Assembly (NCBI GenBank): GCA_946403845.1
Contig: CAMJBL010000001.1
Coordinates: forward strand, 108,605 to 172,604
Direction of reading: 5' to 3'
Length of the DNA: 64,000 bases
Origin: an uncultured Prevotella sp.
GTDB lineage: Bacteria > Bacteroidota > Bacteroidia > Bacteroidales > Bacteroidaceae
The notes under the pieces are model-generated. The model saw only the letters and a program-made list of their open reading frames with translations. It was not told the origin of the DNA and did not search any database. Positions 1-8,583 of the stretch are shown here, one piece after another (the first letter of the stretch is position 1; every line of letters begins with the position of its first letter). Made by a program: the position numbers and the translations under genes.

Positions 1-1
1 C

Positions 2-490
2 TATGTGCGCATCATTCTTTCCGCCAGGCGCTATGTGTATCTCGAAACGCCTTATTTCCTGCCTACCGAACCCGTGCTGTTCGCGCTGAAGACGGCCTCT
101 GCCGCAGGGGTCGACGTGCGTATCATCGTGCCTTACCGCAGCGATGCCAAATGGGTGGAGTGGGCCAGTCGCAGCTACCTGCGCGATGTCGTCGAGTCGG
201 GTGTCACCGTCATGCTCTATCAGGCTGGTTTCCTCCATTCGAAACTGCTCGTCTGCGACGATTCCATCTGTACGTGCGGCTCCACGAATGTCGATATCCG
301 CAGTTTTGAGAATAATTTCGAGTCGAACATCTTCCTCTATGGCGAGGGGGCAGCCCGACAGTTGCGTGAGATGTTCCTGGCCGACGAACAGCAGTCGGTC
401 AATTTGCAGGATATCCCCAAGCGCATGCACCCGAAGTTTATGAAACGCCTGTGGGAGTCGATGGTCCGGATGATGTCACCCCTGATGTAA
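2..490 (+). CDS. Cardiolipin synthase / phospholipase D family protein, C-terminal part (5' end outside window)
   Basis: YVYLETPYFLPTEPV and HSKLLVCDD...GSTNVDIRSFENNFESN are HKD/PLD-family motifs; frame open to window start. Confidence 0.9.
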   Translation, partial: YVRIILSARRYVYLETPYFLPTEPVLFALKTASAAGVDVRIIVPYRSDAKWVEWASRSYLRDVVESGVTVMLYQAGFLHSKLLVCDDSICTCGSTNVDIRSFENNFESNIFLYGEGAARQLREMFLADEQQSVNLQDIPKRMHPKFMKRLWESMVRMMSPLM

Positions 491-1087
491 GGGCTGGAAG
501 ATCGAGAAATTCACGCTGCCGTACTGTCGGTGCTCCACAAAATTGGGATGGTCGGTGAACGAGTGGTCTTTGCCGTGTTCAAACACAAAGACACCATCCT
601 CTTTCAACAGGTTTTTCTCGAAGATAAGCGAAGGAATCGTCGGCAGTTCCTTCAGGGCGTAAGGCGGGTCGGCGAAGATGAAGTCGAACTGCTGCTTGCA
701 GTTCTTGAGATACCGAAACACATCGCCCCTGATCGCAGCCACCTGGGGACGGTTCTTTTCTGGCTGACCCGTTTGCGCGGATTTGCTGTCAGCCAGAAGA
801 GAACCGTCCCCGAGTGGCTGAAGCTTCTGCAGACATTGCAGGATAAAACGGTGATGATCGCGGTCGGCCTCGATGCTCACCACGTGGGCGCAGCCCCGTG
901 AGGCCAGTTCCAGCGAGATGCTGCCCGTGCCCGAAAAGAGGTCGAGGGCTGTAGCACCGTCGAAGTCGATATAGCCCGTCAGCACGTTGAAGATGTTCTC
1001 CTTGGCAAAATCCGTTGTCGGCCTCGCCTTAAACGTGCGGGGAATATCAAAATGTCGTCCCTTATATTTTCCTGTAATGATCCTCAC
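476..1087 (-). CDS. rsmD: 16S rRNA (guanine966-N2)-methyltransferase RsmD
   Basis: MRIITGKYKGRHFDIP, ALDLFSGTGSISLELASRG, FIFADPPY motifs. Confidence 0.92.
   Translation of the reverse strand: MRIITGKYKGRHFDIPRTFKARPTTDFAKENIFNVLTGYIDFDGATALDLFSGTGSISLELASRGCAHVVSIEADRDHHRFILQCLQKLQPLGDGSLLADSKSAQTGQPEKNRPQVAAIRGDVFRYLKNCKQQFDFIFADPPYALKELPTIPSLIFEKNLLKEDGVFVFEHGKDHSFTDHPNFVEHRQYGSVNFSIFQPLHQG
745..811. repeat. 24-bp inverted repeat (1 mismatch), 19-nt loop, inside rsmD
   Basis: ggggacggttcttttctggctgac (745-768) vs gtcagccagaagagaaccgtcccc (788-811). Confidence 0.9.
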
Positions 1088-1111
1088 TTTTCACTTTTCA
1101 CTCCTCACTAT

Positions 1112-1867
1112 TCACTTCTTCTTCAGAAGATCTGTTAGGTCGAACGGCATCACGTAGGCATTCTTCAGATACTTTCGCATCTCGTCTAAGATCCAGTCCT
1201 GCTCGGGAATGTCGCCTAAGATGTGTATCTCGTCGTGTTCCGGCTTCAGGTTCAGCTGCTTCCACACATAGAGCAGGAAGTAGAGGGAGTCGTGGGCGCG
1301 GGTGGTGTCAAACGAGTTGCAGAACTTGAAGCGGTTCTGCTGGAACGAGCAGATGTCGAGCTGCTTGTCGTGGAAATAGCCGTACAACTTACTGCGGTGA
1401 CCCGTGAAGCTGCGCTGGTGCAGATAGGTCCAGACGGGAATCATGCCGTGCATCAGCTGCACATCGTCGTATTTGTCGGTGAGCACCATCAGCAGGTCCT
1501 TGTTGATCGAGTACACGCAGACGGCATTCAGCGAGGGCAGCACGTTGAATTTCACCACCTCCTTCTCGCTCCTGGGGTAGGCGTGCAGGTAGAGCGTGGC
1601 GGCATCGGCCTCCTGAAACTGCTCGATGGGCACCATCAGCACGGGGGCGTTGATCAGCACGCGTACGGCTGGAAAGTCTATCTCCCTGGCGAAGGTCTTG
1701 AAGGCCTCGCGCAGGTTGGCGGCCATCGAGATGCCACTCTTCACCACGTAGGGCTCAAACATGACGGGCTCTTCCGGATTCGCCTTGTCCGTAATCATAA
1801 ACGACAGCGTATTGTTGCCCACGCGAATCGTCAGTTGCTTGCTATTCATGATGCTTGTCGTTGCCAT
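1112..1867 (-). CDS. DUF3822-like hypothetical protein
   Basis: 251-aa ORF; family assignment from memory of Bacteroidetes proteins next to rsmD. Confidence 0.65.
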   Translation of the reverse strand: MATTSIMNSKQLTIRVGNNTLSFMITDKANPEEPVMFEPYVVKSGISMAANLREAFKTFAREIDFPAVRVLINAPVLMVPIEQFQEADAATLYLHAYPRSEKEVVKFNVLPSLNAVCVYSINKDLLMVLTDKYDDVQLMHGMIPVWTYLHQRSFTGHRSKLYGYFHDKQLDICSFQQNRFKFCNSFDTTRAHDSLYFLLYVWKQLNLKPEHDEIHILGDIPEQDWILDEMRKYLKNAYVMPFDLTDLLKKK

Positions 1868-2030
1868 GCCTCAATTCATTGCCGACATCACACTGGCCAC
1901 GCAAACGGCCAGCAGTCCTGCCGCCACCAGCGCCAACGCAATGTTGATTTGTCTGTTACTAATCTGCATATCGCCTGCAAAGGTACGAATTATTTAGCGA
2001 AAACTGAAAAGTTTTCTTCAAAATAATATA

Positions 2031-2145
2031 AACATATACCTCAATCCCCGTGAAAGCCTTTGTACATCGGGGTTTCAGATAGGGTATATGTTGCTTGAAC
2101 ATATACCTAACATATACCTATCATATACCTCAACATATACCTTAT
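2031..2145. repeat. Left flank of VirE gene: 62-bp terminal repeat plus four ~11-bp ATATACCT units
   Basis: aacatatacctcaatccccgtgaaagcctttgtacatcggggtttcagatagggtatatgtt (2031-2092), then aacatataccta repeats. Confidence 0.9.
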
Positions 2146-2207
2146 TATATATGAAGGCCCATTTTGTTTAACAATTCGCAAAAAAACGTGTCTTTTGAGG
2201 GCAAAAA

Positions 2208-2240
2208 TTTGCAAAACGCGAAATTTTTTTGTATCTTTGC
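2208..2240 (+). promoter_or_regulatory. Bacteroidetes-type promoter (TTTG-N20-TATCTTTGC)
   Basis: TTTG 2208-2211, TATCTTTGC 2232-2240, upstream of the VirE gene. Confidence 0.75.
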
Positions 2241-2313
2241 ACCTTGAAAGGCACATGCTATGAAAGGCGTGTCGCAACTAACCATTTTATAAACAATTTA
2301 AACATTAACCATT

Positions 2314-3528
2314 ATGCGTAAAAATCTTTTGATTAACGGAGAGGCTGTTGCGGCCTCTCAGGAGGGAGCCCTGGTGATAGAGCTCTTCCTAAACGACAAT
2401 TACCTTTTCCGTCGCAACGTACTAAATGGAAAGGTTGAATTTCTGACCTTGCCTGAAGGTGAGGGCGTCTCTTGGCGTCCGCTGACTCAGGAGGCACTGA
2501 ACAGCATCATCCTCAAGGCAGAGCGCGAACACATCATGGAGAAAGGCAGCCCGAGTGCCAAGATCAAGATGTATGTGCAGTCTGAGGAGGTGCCCGTTTT
2601 CAATCCCGTCACAGAGCTTTTTGATAGCCTGCCTCAATGGGATGGCAAGAACCACGTGGCCGCTGTTTTCAGTCGCATCCCAGGTCTCAGCACCGAGCAG
2701 CACAGCTTCCTGGCCATCTGGATTCGTTCGATGGTGGCCCATTGGCTGCAGATGGACACCCTTCATGGCAACGAATGCGTGCCAACGCTGATTGGTGAGC
2801 AGGGATGTGGTAAGACCACCTTCGTACGTCGTCTGCTGCCCCCTCAGCTGCGTGAGTATTATCTCGACCATCTGAACCTGTCGAACAAGTTCGATAAGGA
2901 GATGGCGCTGACAAACAACCTGCTGGTCAACCTCGACGAGCTCGAGGCTATCCGCCCCAGTCAGCATGCAGCCTTGAAGCAGACGCTCTCGAAGAGCAAA
3001 GTCAACGGACGTCCTATCTTCGGAAAGGTCCAGGCGGATCGTCCACGTTTCGCCTCGTTTGTGGCCACGACGAACAATCCGCATCCGCTGACGGATCCCA
3101 CTGGCTCGCGTCGCTACATCTGTCTGACGATTCCTGAAGGTCAGCTGATCGACAACGATGGCGACATCGACTACGGACAGCTCTATGCGCAGGTGCTCCA
3201 TGAGCTTCGAGTGGTGAAGGCTCCCTATTGGTTCAACAACCTCGAGGTGCAGCGCATTCAGCAGCTGAACCAGAACTACATGGAGGAGAAGGACATCGCC
3301 GAAATCCTGAACGCCTGCATCCGCAAACCTGAGGAGGGTGAGGTGGCACAGCCGATGGATTGCAAGCAACTGCTCGAACTGGTGCAGAAGGAGTATCCTC
3401 TGGTGGCGAACACGCGAAGCACGAAGATTCATATCGGACTGGCGATGAAGGAGTTCGGCTACGAGTCGACCAAGCGAGGCAACAGGCCCTATTACAAGGT
3501 GGTCCCAATCGCCAAGAATGCTGCGTGA
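2314..3528 (+). CDS. VirE/VapE-family P-loop ATPase (phage/mobile element D5-like)
   Basis: Walker A LIGEQGCGKTTF, Walker B LLVNLDELE, SFVATTNNPHPLTDPTGSRRYICL typical of the virulence-associated E family. Confidence 0.88.
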   Translation: MRKNLLINGEAVAASQEGALVIELFLNDNYLFRRNVLNGKVEFLTLPEGEGVSWRPLTQEALNSIILKAEREHIMEKGSPSAKIKMYVQSEEVPVFNPVTELFDSLPQWDGKNHVAAVFSRIPGLSTEQHSFLAIWIRSMVAHWLQMDTLHGNECVPTLIGEQGCGKTTFVRRLLPPQLREYYLDHLNLSNKFDKEMALTNNLLVNLDELEAIRPSQHAALKQTLSKSKVNGRPIFGKVQADRPRFASFVATTNNPHPLTDPTGSRRYICLTIPEGQLIDNDGDIDYGQLYAQVLHELRVVKAPYWFNNLEVQRIQQLNQNYMEEKDIAEILNACIRKPEEGEVAQPMDCKQLLELVQKEYPLVANTRSTKIHIGLAMKEFGYESTKRGNRPYYKVVPIAKNAA

Positions 3529-3639
3529 GGTATATGTTAAGGTATATGTTAGGTACATGATAGGTACATGTTTGCCTAACATATACCTGCCTCGAAACCC
3601 CGATGTACAAAGGCTTTCACGAGGGTTGAGGTATATGTT
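3527..3639. repeat. Right flank of VirE gene: AGGTATATGTT array plus 62-bp repeat inverted relative to 2031-2092
   Basis: aacatatacctgcctcgaaaccccgatgtacaaaggctttcacgagggttgaggtatatgtt (3578-3639); reverse complement closely matches the left flank. Confidence 0.9.
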
Positions 3640-3670
3640 TGAAGAAAAATCGATAAAACTATAAAAATTT

Positions 3671-4114
3671 ATGGAAATCAAGAAGAAATTCACATTGGAA
3701 GATATACCTGGCGGATACGCCATGTGTATGCGAAACGACTGCACAGTCTGCGAGCATTGTCTGCGACACATCGCTTATAATGATGTGGGGAAAGACCAGA
3801 AAAGGCTCATGATTATCAATCCCTTGCTGGTAGTGCCGAATGAGCAGTGCGAGCATTTCCGGACTGACGAGCTGGCCACCTATGCCAAAGGTTTTGTCCG
3901 TATGAAAGACGAGATGTTGCCCCGTCAGTATGATGAATTCATGGTTCGTTTGATAGGCAAGTTCGGTCGAACAGGTTATTATGAGCGTCGTCGAGGCGAG
4001 CGACTCTGCAAGCCTTCTGAAATCGAATTCATCCAAAAGGTGCTTCAGGAAATGAAGCTTCCCAATCTCGAATTCGATGGTTACGAGAAGCATTATAACT
4101 GGTACGGTGATTAG
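3671..4114 (+). CDS. Cys-rich hypothetical protein (DUF6078-like)
   Basis: 147-aa ORF with RNDCTVCEHCLRH; commonly seen near VirE genes in Prevotella/Bacteroides. Confidence 0.6.
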   Translation: MEIKKKFTLEDIPGGYAMCMRNDCTVCEHCLRHIAYNDVGKDQKRLMIINPLLVVPNEQCEHFRTDELATYAKGFVRMKDEMLPRQYDEFMVRLIGKFGRTGYYERRRGERLCKPSEIEFIQKVLQEMKLPNLEFDGYEKHYNWYGD

Positions 4115-4164
4115 TCTTTCAAAATCGATAAGCTCCACATCGCTCTCAGTACATAACTGGCGCA

Positions 4165-4214
4165 CTCCAGTACGTCCCCAGGCGCACTCGAGTGCGCCAG
4201 TATGCGTACTGGAG
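4165..4214. repeat. Nested palindrome / hairpin
   Basis: CTCCAGTACG (4165-4174)...CGTACTGGAG (4205-4214) enclosing perfect palindrome GGCGCACTCGAGTGCGCC (4181-4198). Confidence 0.9.
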
Positions 4215-4366
4215 CCTTCTAATGATCAATAAGTGCCTAGTATTGCTGAATAAGAGCCTTCCCCTTATCATTAAAAGCCTCTTTATCAATGGGAAACAAT
4301 ACTTTTTTGCTTTTTTATTTGGAAAATTCGATAATTCTTCTTATTTTTGCGGAAAATATTGAATAT

Positions 4367-4684
4367 ATGACCAAGAGTGCAGCATTATCAAGAATCCGTC
4401 AGACGGCCACATCTACAATTCCAGATGGTGGCAAGGCGATTCTTTATGGCTCCAGGGCCAGAGGTGATGCCCGCAAGGATTCTGACTGGGATATTTTGAT
4501 CTTATTAGATAAAGATATTCTTGATCAGTCGGATTACGATAATGTCAGTTATCCCTTTGTCTTGCTTGGTTGCGATTTGGGCGTAGAAATCAATCCTATT
4601 ATGTACACCACAAAGGAATGGGAGTCATATCGCATCACCCCATTTTATGAGAATGTTGTTCGTGATGGAATAGTTCTGGTTTAA
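4367..4684 (+). CDS. MNT-type nucleotidyltransferase domain protein
   Basis: AILYGSRARGDARKDSDWDILILLD motif. Confidence 0.88.
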   Translation: MTKSAALSRIRQTATSTIPDGGKAILYGSRARGDARKDSDWDILILLDKDILDQSDYDNVSYPFVLLGCDLGVEINPIMYTTKEWESYRITPFYENVVRDGIVLV

Positions 4685-4844
4685 CAAACGAGACTTCTCG
4701 CTCCGCTTAGGACAAGAGCCCCATTTGGATTGGCAAGCGACTTGTTAAAGCGGAGTTTTTTTGTGTATAGGAGTAACAAAAGAGACGATTGTGCCCCTTC
4801 ACAAGCCTTGTGAAACTACTTTTTTACATTTTCTTCACAAAATA

Positions 4845-4877
4845 TTTGCAAAGTTCAGAAATAATTCCTATATTTGC
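4845..4877 (+). promoter_or_regulatory. Bacteroidetes-type promoter for the downstream ncRNA candidate
   Basis: TTTG 4845-4848, N20, TATATTTGC 4869-4877. Confidence 0.75.
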
Positions 4878-4881
4878 AACT

Positions 4882-5135
4882 GACTCTATGAGCCCGCAAG
4901 GGTGAAAGGGTCGAACTTATTGGAAAAAGGACGTTTACGAACGTTATCTTCGATGTGCTAATCTCGCAAATTAGGACTCTCTTCGAAGGAGCGCAACCGA
5001 AACGTCTACGTTGGGTGTATTGTACACTGCTACAATATCTCACGACGTGGGCTAACTCGAGTTGCTTGTCCTAAGAGAGAGGCGATGCGAGAGCCTGCAC
5101 ATGGGATAAGCGAGAAGTAGTGACTCCCACGTCTT
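4882..5135 (+). ncRNA. Unidentified structured RNA candidate (~255 nt)
   Basis: Follows a consensus promoter. Hairpins: GACTCT-atga-GCCC-gcaa-GGGT-gaa-AGGGTC; ACGTTtacgAACGT; CTAATctcgcaaATTAG; ATTGTacactgctACAAT; closing ACGTGGG (5045-5051)/CCCACGT (5126-5132) then CTTTATTTATT. No plausible sense ORF. Confidence 0.65.
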
Positions 5136-5376
5136 TATTTATTAACCTAAAAGAAAGCTGAAACTTGGGAGATCAATAGGCGGCTGACAATTGTCTATGA
5201 AATATATAATGGAGATTTCAAAAGCCTTATGGACCGAAAAAGGCTGTTTTGATTATAATATTATGTTTACTTCTGTATCATCATTATTAAAATAATAAAT
5301 GAAGTCCTATTCCTTTTTATTTTGTTAATAATTGGTATGTACATTTCAATATTGAAAATTAATAAATGATATTAAC

Positions 5377-6684
5377 ATGAGAAGAAATAAATATTGGCCA
5401 CTTATAATAGTACTGATCTTGGGCGCAATTATGGCTCCTATTATAATCCGTTGTGATGATGGTAAATATATAGTCTCCTATGATGCTATACCTCCTGTTA
5501 AACCATATAAACCATCCAAGGTTAAGCTATATATCGAGAATTCAGGTAGTATGGATGGGTATATGTTTGATGGATCAGAACTTAAAGATGCTGTCTATAG
5601 CTATGTTAGTGGTTTATCAACACATTCTGATACTACGGAATTATTTTTTGTTAATAGTAATGTTTATAGTGTCAAAGCTCCATTGCACGATTTTATATAT
5701 GCGATGTCACCAACTGCATTCCACAGTTCCCCTGGCAATAAGGCAAACACTGATATTGCAGATATTTTCAGCATGGTTCTTTCTCAAATAGAAGAGAATA
5801 GCGTTAATATACTTGTTACTGATGCAATATTAGATTTACCTTCAGGATCGACAGTCTTCTTTCGTACAAAGCAGACTCAAATCAAGTCTATATTTGAAAA
5901 CTATTTAAAGGTGAATCCCAATTTTGCTATAGAGATTTTCCGTATGTTATCACGGTTCAATGGCAAATATTATTATACTGGAGGCAATGTCACTTTATCG
6001 GATCAACAACGGCCATATTACATGTTTGTCATGGGTGACAAGCAAGCGTTGAGTTCAGCAAACGGCATTGTCGCAAAGAGCCTGATACAACATGGAGTTG
6101 AAGATTACTATGCATATTCTTCATATACTCAGGTTCCTTTTGTGGTAGAGAATAAGAAAAAAAAGGGAAATGGTGGGTATTTTGAAGTGCGGTTACAACA
6201 GAAGTCTGTTCCTGTCATAGCAAAGGTAGACCTTCAGTATACTCTTCATGAAGATGAGTTTCTAATTGAACCCAATTTGTATGCTATTGCGTTTGGAGAT
6301 GATAGCATTAAGATTAAAACCATTAAAGAGTTGCCAAAGGAGCCAGAATATACACATGCATTTACTTTGTCATTGCCAGAAAATGCAACAGAAGGAAGTG
6401 TAAACCTGTATTTCTGTCCTCCACCTTATCCGCTTTGGTTGGAAGACGCTAATGACGATTTATCCGATGCTTCAGTAGCAACGACCATGAAGACAACGGG
6501 TATTAAATACGTTGTCGAAGGTATATCTGATGCATTTGCGAGTACATGCGTAAATAATCCAGCACCATTTACAAATGGAGACAAGGTATATACTCCTAAG
6601 TCTAAAGCTGACAAGAAGCCTATTCCTGTGTTGGCGGGGTGGAAATTCCGTTTGGACAAGAAAGCTAATTATAAAAAACCTTAG
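5377..6684 (+). CDS. Membrane-anchored vWA-like protein (degenerate MIDAS)
   Basis: N-terminal TM segment; KLYIENSGSMDGYM resembles DxSxS; NILVTDAILD. Confidence 0.7.
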   Translation: MRRNKYWPLIIVLILGAIMAPIIIRCDDGKYIVSYDAIPPVKPYKPSKVKLYIENSGSMDGYMFDGSELKDAVYSYVSGLSTHSDTTELFFVNSNVYSVKAPLHDFIYAMSPTAFHSSPGNKANTDIADIFSMVLSQIEENSVNILVTDAILDLPSGSTVFFRTKQTQIKSIFENYLKVNPNFAIEIFRMLSRFNGKYYYTGGNVTLSDQQRPYYMFVMGDKQALSSANGIVAKSLIQHGVEDYYAYSSYTQVPFVVENKKKKGNGGYFEVRLQQKSVPVIAKVDLQYTLHEDEFLIEPNLYAIAFGDDSIKIKTIKELPKEPEYTHAFTLSLPENATEGSVNLYFCPPPYPLWLEDANDDLSDASVATTMKTTGIKYVVEGISDAFASTCVNNPAPFTNGDKVYTPKSKADKKPIPVLAGWKFRLDKKANYKKP

Positions 6685-6712
6685 AGGAAAATTAATAAAT
6701 AATGTTTAATAT

Positions 6713-7138
6713 ATGGATAAAATCTATACTTTACTCTCTGGCCTATATGGTGACGAACTCCATGATTTCCTTCTTGGAGTCAATGGTATGAATGGCACTA
6801 ACCTTTTTAATGTCATGTTTGTAGTACTACTTATTATTTCTATGTTGTTAACTCCTTTCTTTTATTATAAGCTTTGGGATAGGGCAACATGGGCGAGCAT
6901 CGGAAAATGGTTGGTTATGCTGTTAGTAAATGCCACCATTGTATTCTTGGTTAATGTAATTTGGTTGCATTTTCTTTCTGATAAGATGGTAGATGAAGAG
7001 GGTGAGGCTCTTTCTATAGGTCTTTCTAATATAATAGGATTTGGTTTTGCATCCGTTATTCTTGCTTCGTTATTATTTTCCGTTGCCTCGTTGGGTTGGA
7101 AAACGCAAAGTGTTAATTGTCCACACATTCCATTATAA
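6713..7138 (+). CDS. Small multi-pass membrane protein
   Basis: Hydrophobic helices NVMFVVLLIISMLLTPFF, WLVMLLVNATIVFLVNVIWL, ASVILASLLFSVASL. Confidence 0.8.
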   Translation: MDKIYTLLSGLYGDELHDFLLGVNGMNGTNLFNVMFVVLLIISMLLTPFFYYKLWDRATWASIGKWLVMLLVNATIVFLVNVIWLHFLSDKMVDEEGEALSIGLSNIIGFGFASVILASLLFSVASLGWKTQSVNCPHIPL

Positions 7139-7150
7139 ATCTCAGATGTT

Positions 7151-8578
7151 ATGTCAAAATTATATGTATTTGCAATAGGAGGAACAGGCTCAAGAGTCCT
7201 GCGCTCCCTCACAATGCTTGCAGCTGCAGGTGTAGATGTACATGCGAATGAGATAGTTCCAATTATCATTGATCCTGATGCTTCAAATGCAGATCTAACT
7301 CGTACAGTCACTTTAATGAATTGTTATTCTTCAATTCGTAAAGGTATTGAGTTTAGTGACACTAACGAAACTACTTTCCTTAGGCCTGAAATTAGTCAGT
7401 ATGTGCAAAACTATACTTTACACATTAAAGACACAGAGAATAGGCGCTTTGACCAGTTTATAGAATATGCTTCCCTTTCTTTGGAAAACAAGGCTATGAT
7501 GAGCATGTTGTTTTCGGAGAAAAACCTTAATGCACAGATGCAGGTAGGATTTAAAGGTAATCCAAATATTGGTAGCGTTGTATTGAATCAGATTGTTTCT
7601 TCACCTCAGTTTGATGAGTTTGCAACTTCATTTGCCGCAGGCGACAAAATATTTATAATAAGTTCAATTTTTGGTGGAACAGGTGCAAGTGGATTCCCAT
7701 TGTTATTAAAGACTCTTCGTGATAAAAATGCATCATTCCCCAACCATAGTATAATTAATAATGCTGAAATTGGTGCTATTACGATTCTTCCATATTTTAA
7801 ATTGCAACCATCTGAGCAAAGTGAAATAGATTCATCTACATTCATTTCAAAAGCTCGTTCAGCTTTGGCTTATTATGAAACAAATGTAGTTGGGAATAAT
7901 TCCATTAACGCGTTATATTACCTAGCCGATGATGGTAATATATACGAAAATAATGATGGAGGTAGTATGCAGCAGAATCCTGCTCATATTATTGAATTTG
8001 TAGCAGCAACAGCTGCAATTAATTTCATGAATAATAATTATTCAGGTAGATATATGAATCTTGAGTTTGGTATTCAAGATATTAATGATAATGATGGAGT
8101 CACTTTTGGTAAATTCTATTCAGAAACATCGGGTTTACTGATGAAACCTATGACTCAGTTGGCTTTGATGGCAAATTGCCTTCAGGAAGGAAGTCCTCAA
8201 TATAATTTGGTGACCTCTAAGTCTTTGGCTGCAAACTTAACTATATGTGCTAAAGAGAGTTTGTATACTACACCATATTTCAAGGAATTAAAGGCTTTCC
8301 TTGTAAAATACAAAGAGTGGCTTAAAGAGTTAGATGATAATAAACGGTCTTTAAATCTATTTAATTTGGAGTGTGCTGACAAACCTTTTGAATTGCTTAC
8401 TGATCGTAAATCACACCAAGGTGGATTCTTAAGCTTCGAAAAGAAAGATTATGAGGCTTTTTACGGTGCTCTTAATAAAGCTGCTCAAGAGGTACGAGGA
8501 GATAAAGCGTCTAGCTTATTTATAGAGATGTTCTCGCGAGCAACAAAGAAATTGGTAGAAGAAAAACTTAAAATGTAA
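7151..8578 (+). CDS. Tubulin/FtsZ-superfamily-like GTPase
   Basis: N-terminal YVFAIGGTGSRVLRSL, then IISSIFGGTGASGFPLLLK resembling the tubulin GGGTGSG signature loop. Confidence 0.75.
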   Translation: MSKLYVFAIGGTGSRVLRSLTMLAAAGVDVHANEIVPIIIDPDASNADLTRTVTLMNCYSSIRKGIEFSDTNETTFLRPEISQYVQNYTLHIKDTENRRFDQFIEYASLSLENKAMMSMLFSEKNLNAQMQVGFKGNPNIGSVVLNQIVSSPQFDEFATSFAAGDKIFIISSIFGGTGASGFPLLLKTLRDKNASFPNHSIINNAEIGAITILPYFKLQPSEQSEIDSSTFISKARSALAYYETNVVGNNSINALYYLADDGNIYENNDGGSMQQNPAHIIEFVAATAAINFMNNNYSGRYMNLEFGIQDINDNDGVTFGKFYSETSGLLMKPMTQLALMANCLQEGSPQYNLVTSKSLAANLTICAKESLYTTPYFKELKAFLVKYKEWLKELDDNKRSLNLFNLECADKPFELLTDRKSHQGGFLSFEKKDYEAFYGALNKAAQEVRGDKASSLFIEMFSRATKKLVEEKLKM

Positions 8579-8583
8579 ATGTT

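Noticed and set aside
2031-2145. CRISPR-like array of ATATACCT repeats
   Set aside because: Repeat units are ~11 bp with no unique spacers and no cas genes; the mirror-image copy at 3527-3639 indicates terminal or iteron-like repeats.
2422-3771. Long antisense ORF (449 aa) opposite the VirE gene, and similar long shadow ORFs (e.g. 30251-30988, 40593-41600, 49686-51017, 58879-59889)
   Set aside because: They lie opposite well-supported genes with recognised motifs; the translations are compositionally odd with no recognisable domains.
4855-5043. 62-aa minus-strand ORF over the RNA candidate
   Set aside because: No ribosome-binding or domain evidence; the structured RNA with a plus-strand promoter explains the region better.
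5310-5376. Promoter immediately upstream of the 5377 gene
   Set aside because: TTTTG and TACATTT are present but spacing is too short (~15 nt) compared with the 19-20 nt seen at other sites in the window; not supported.
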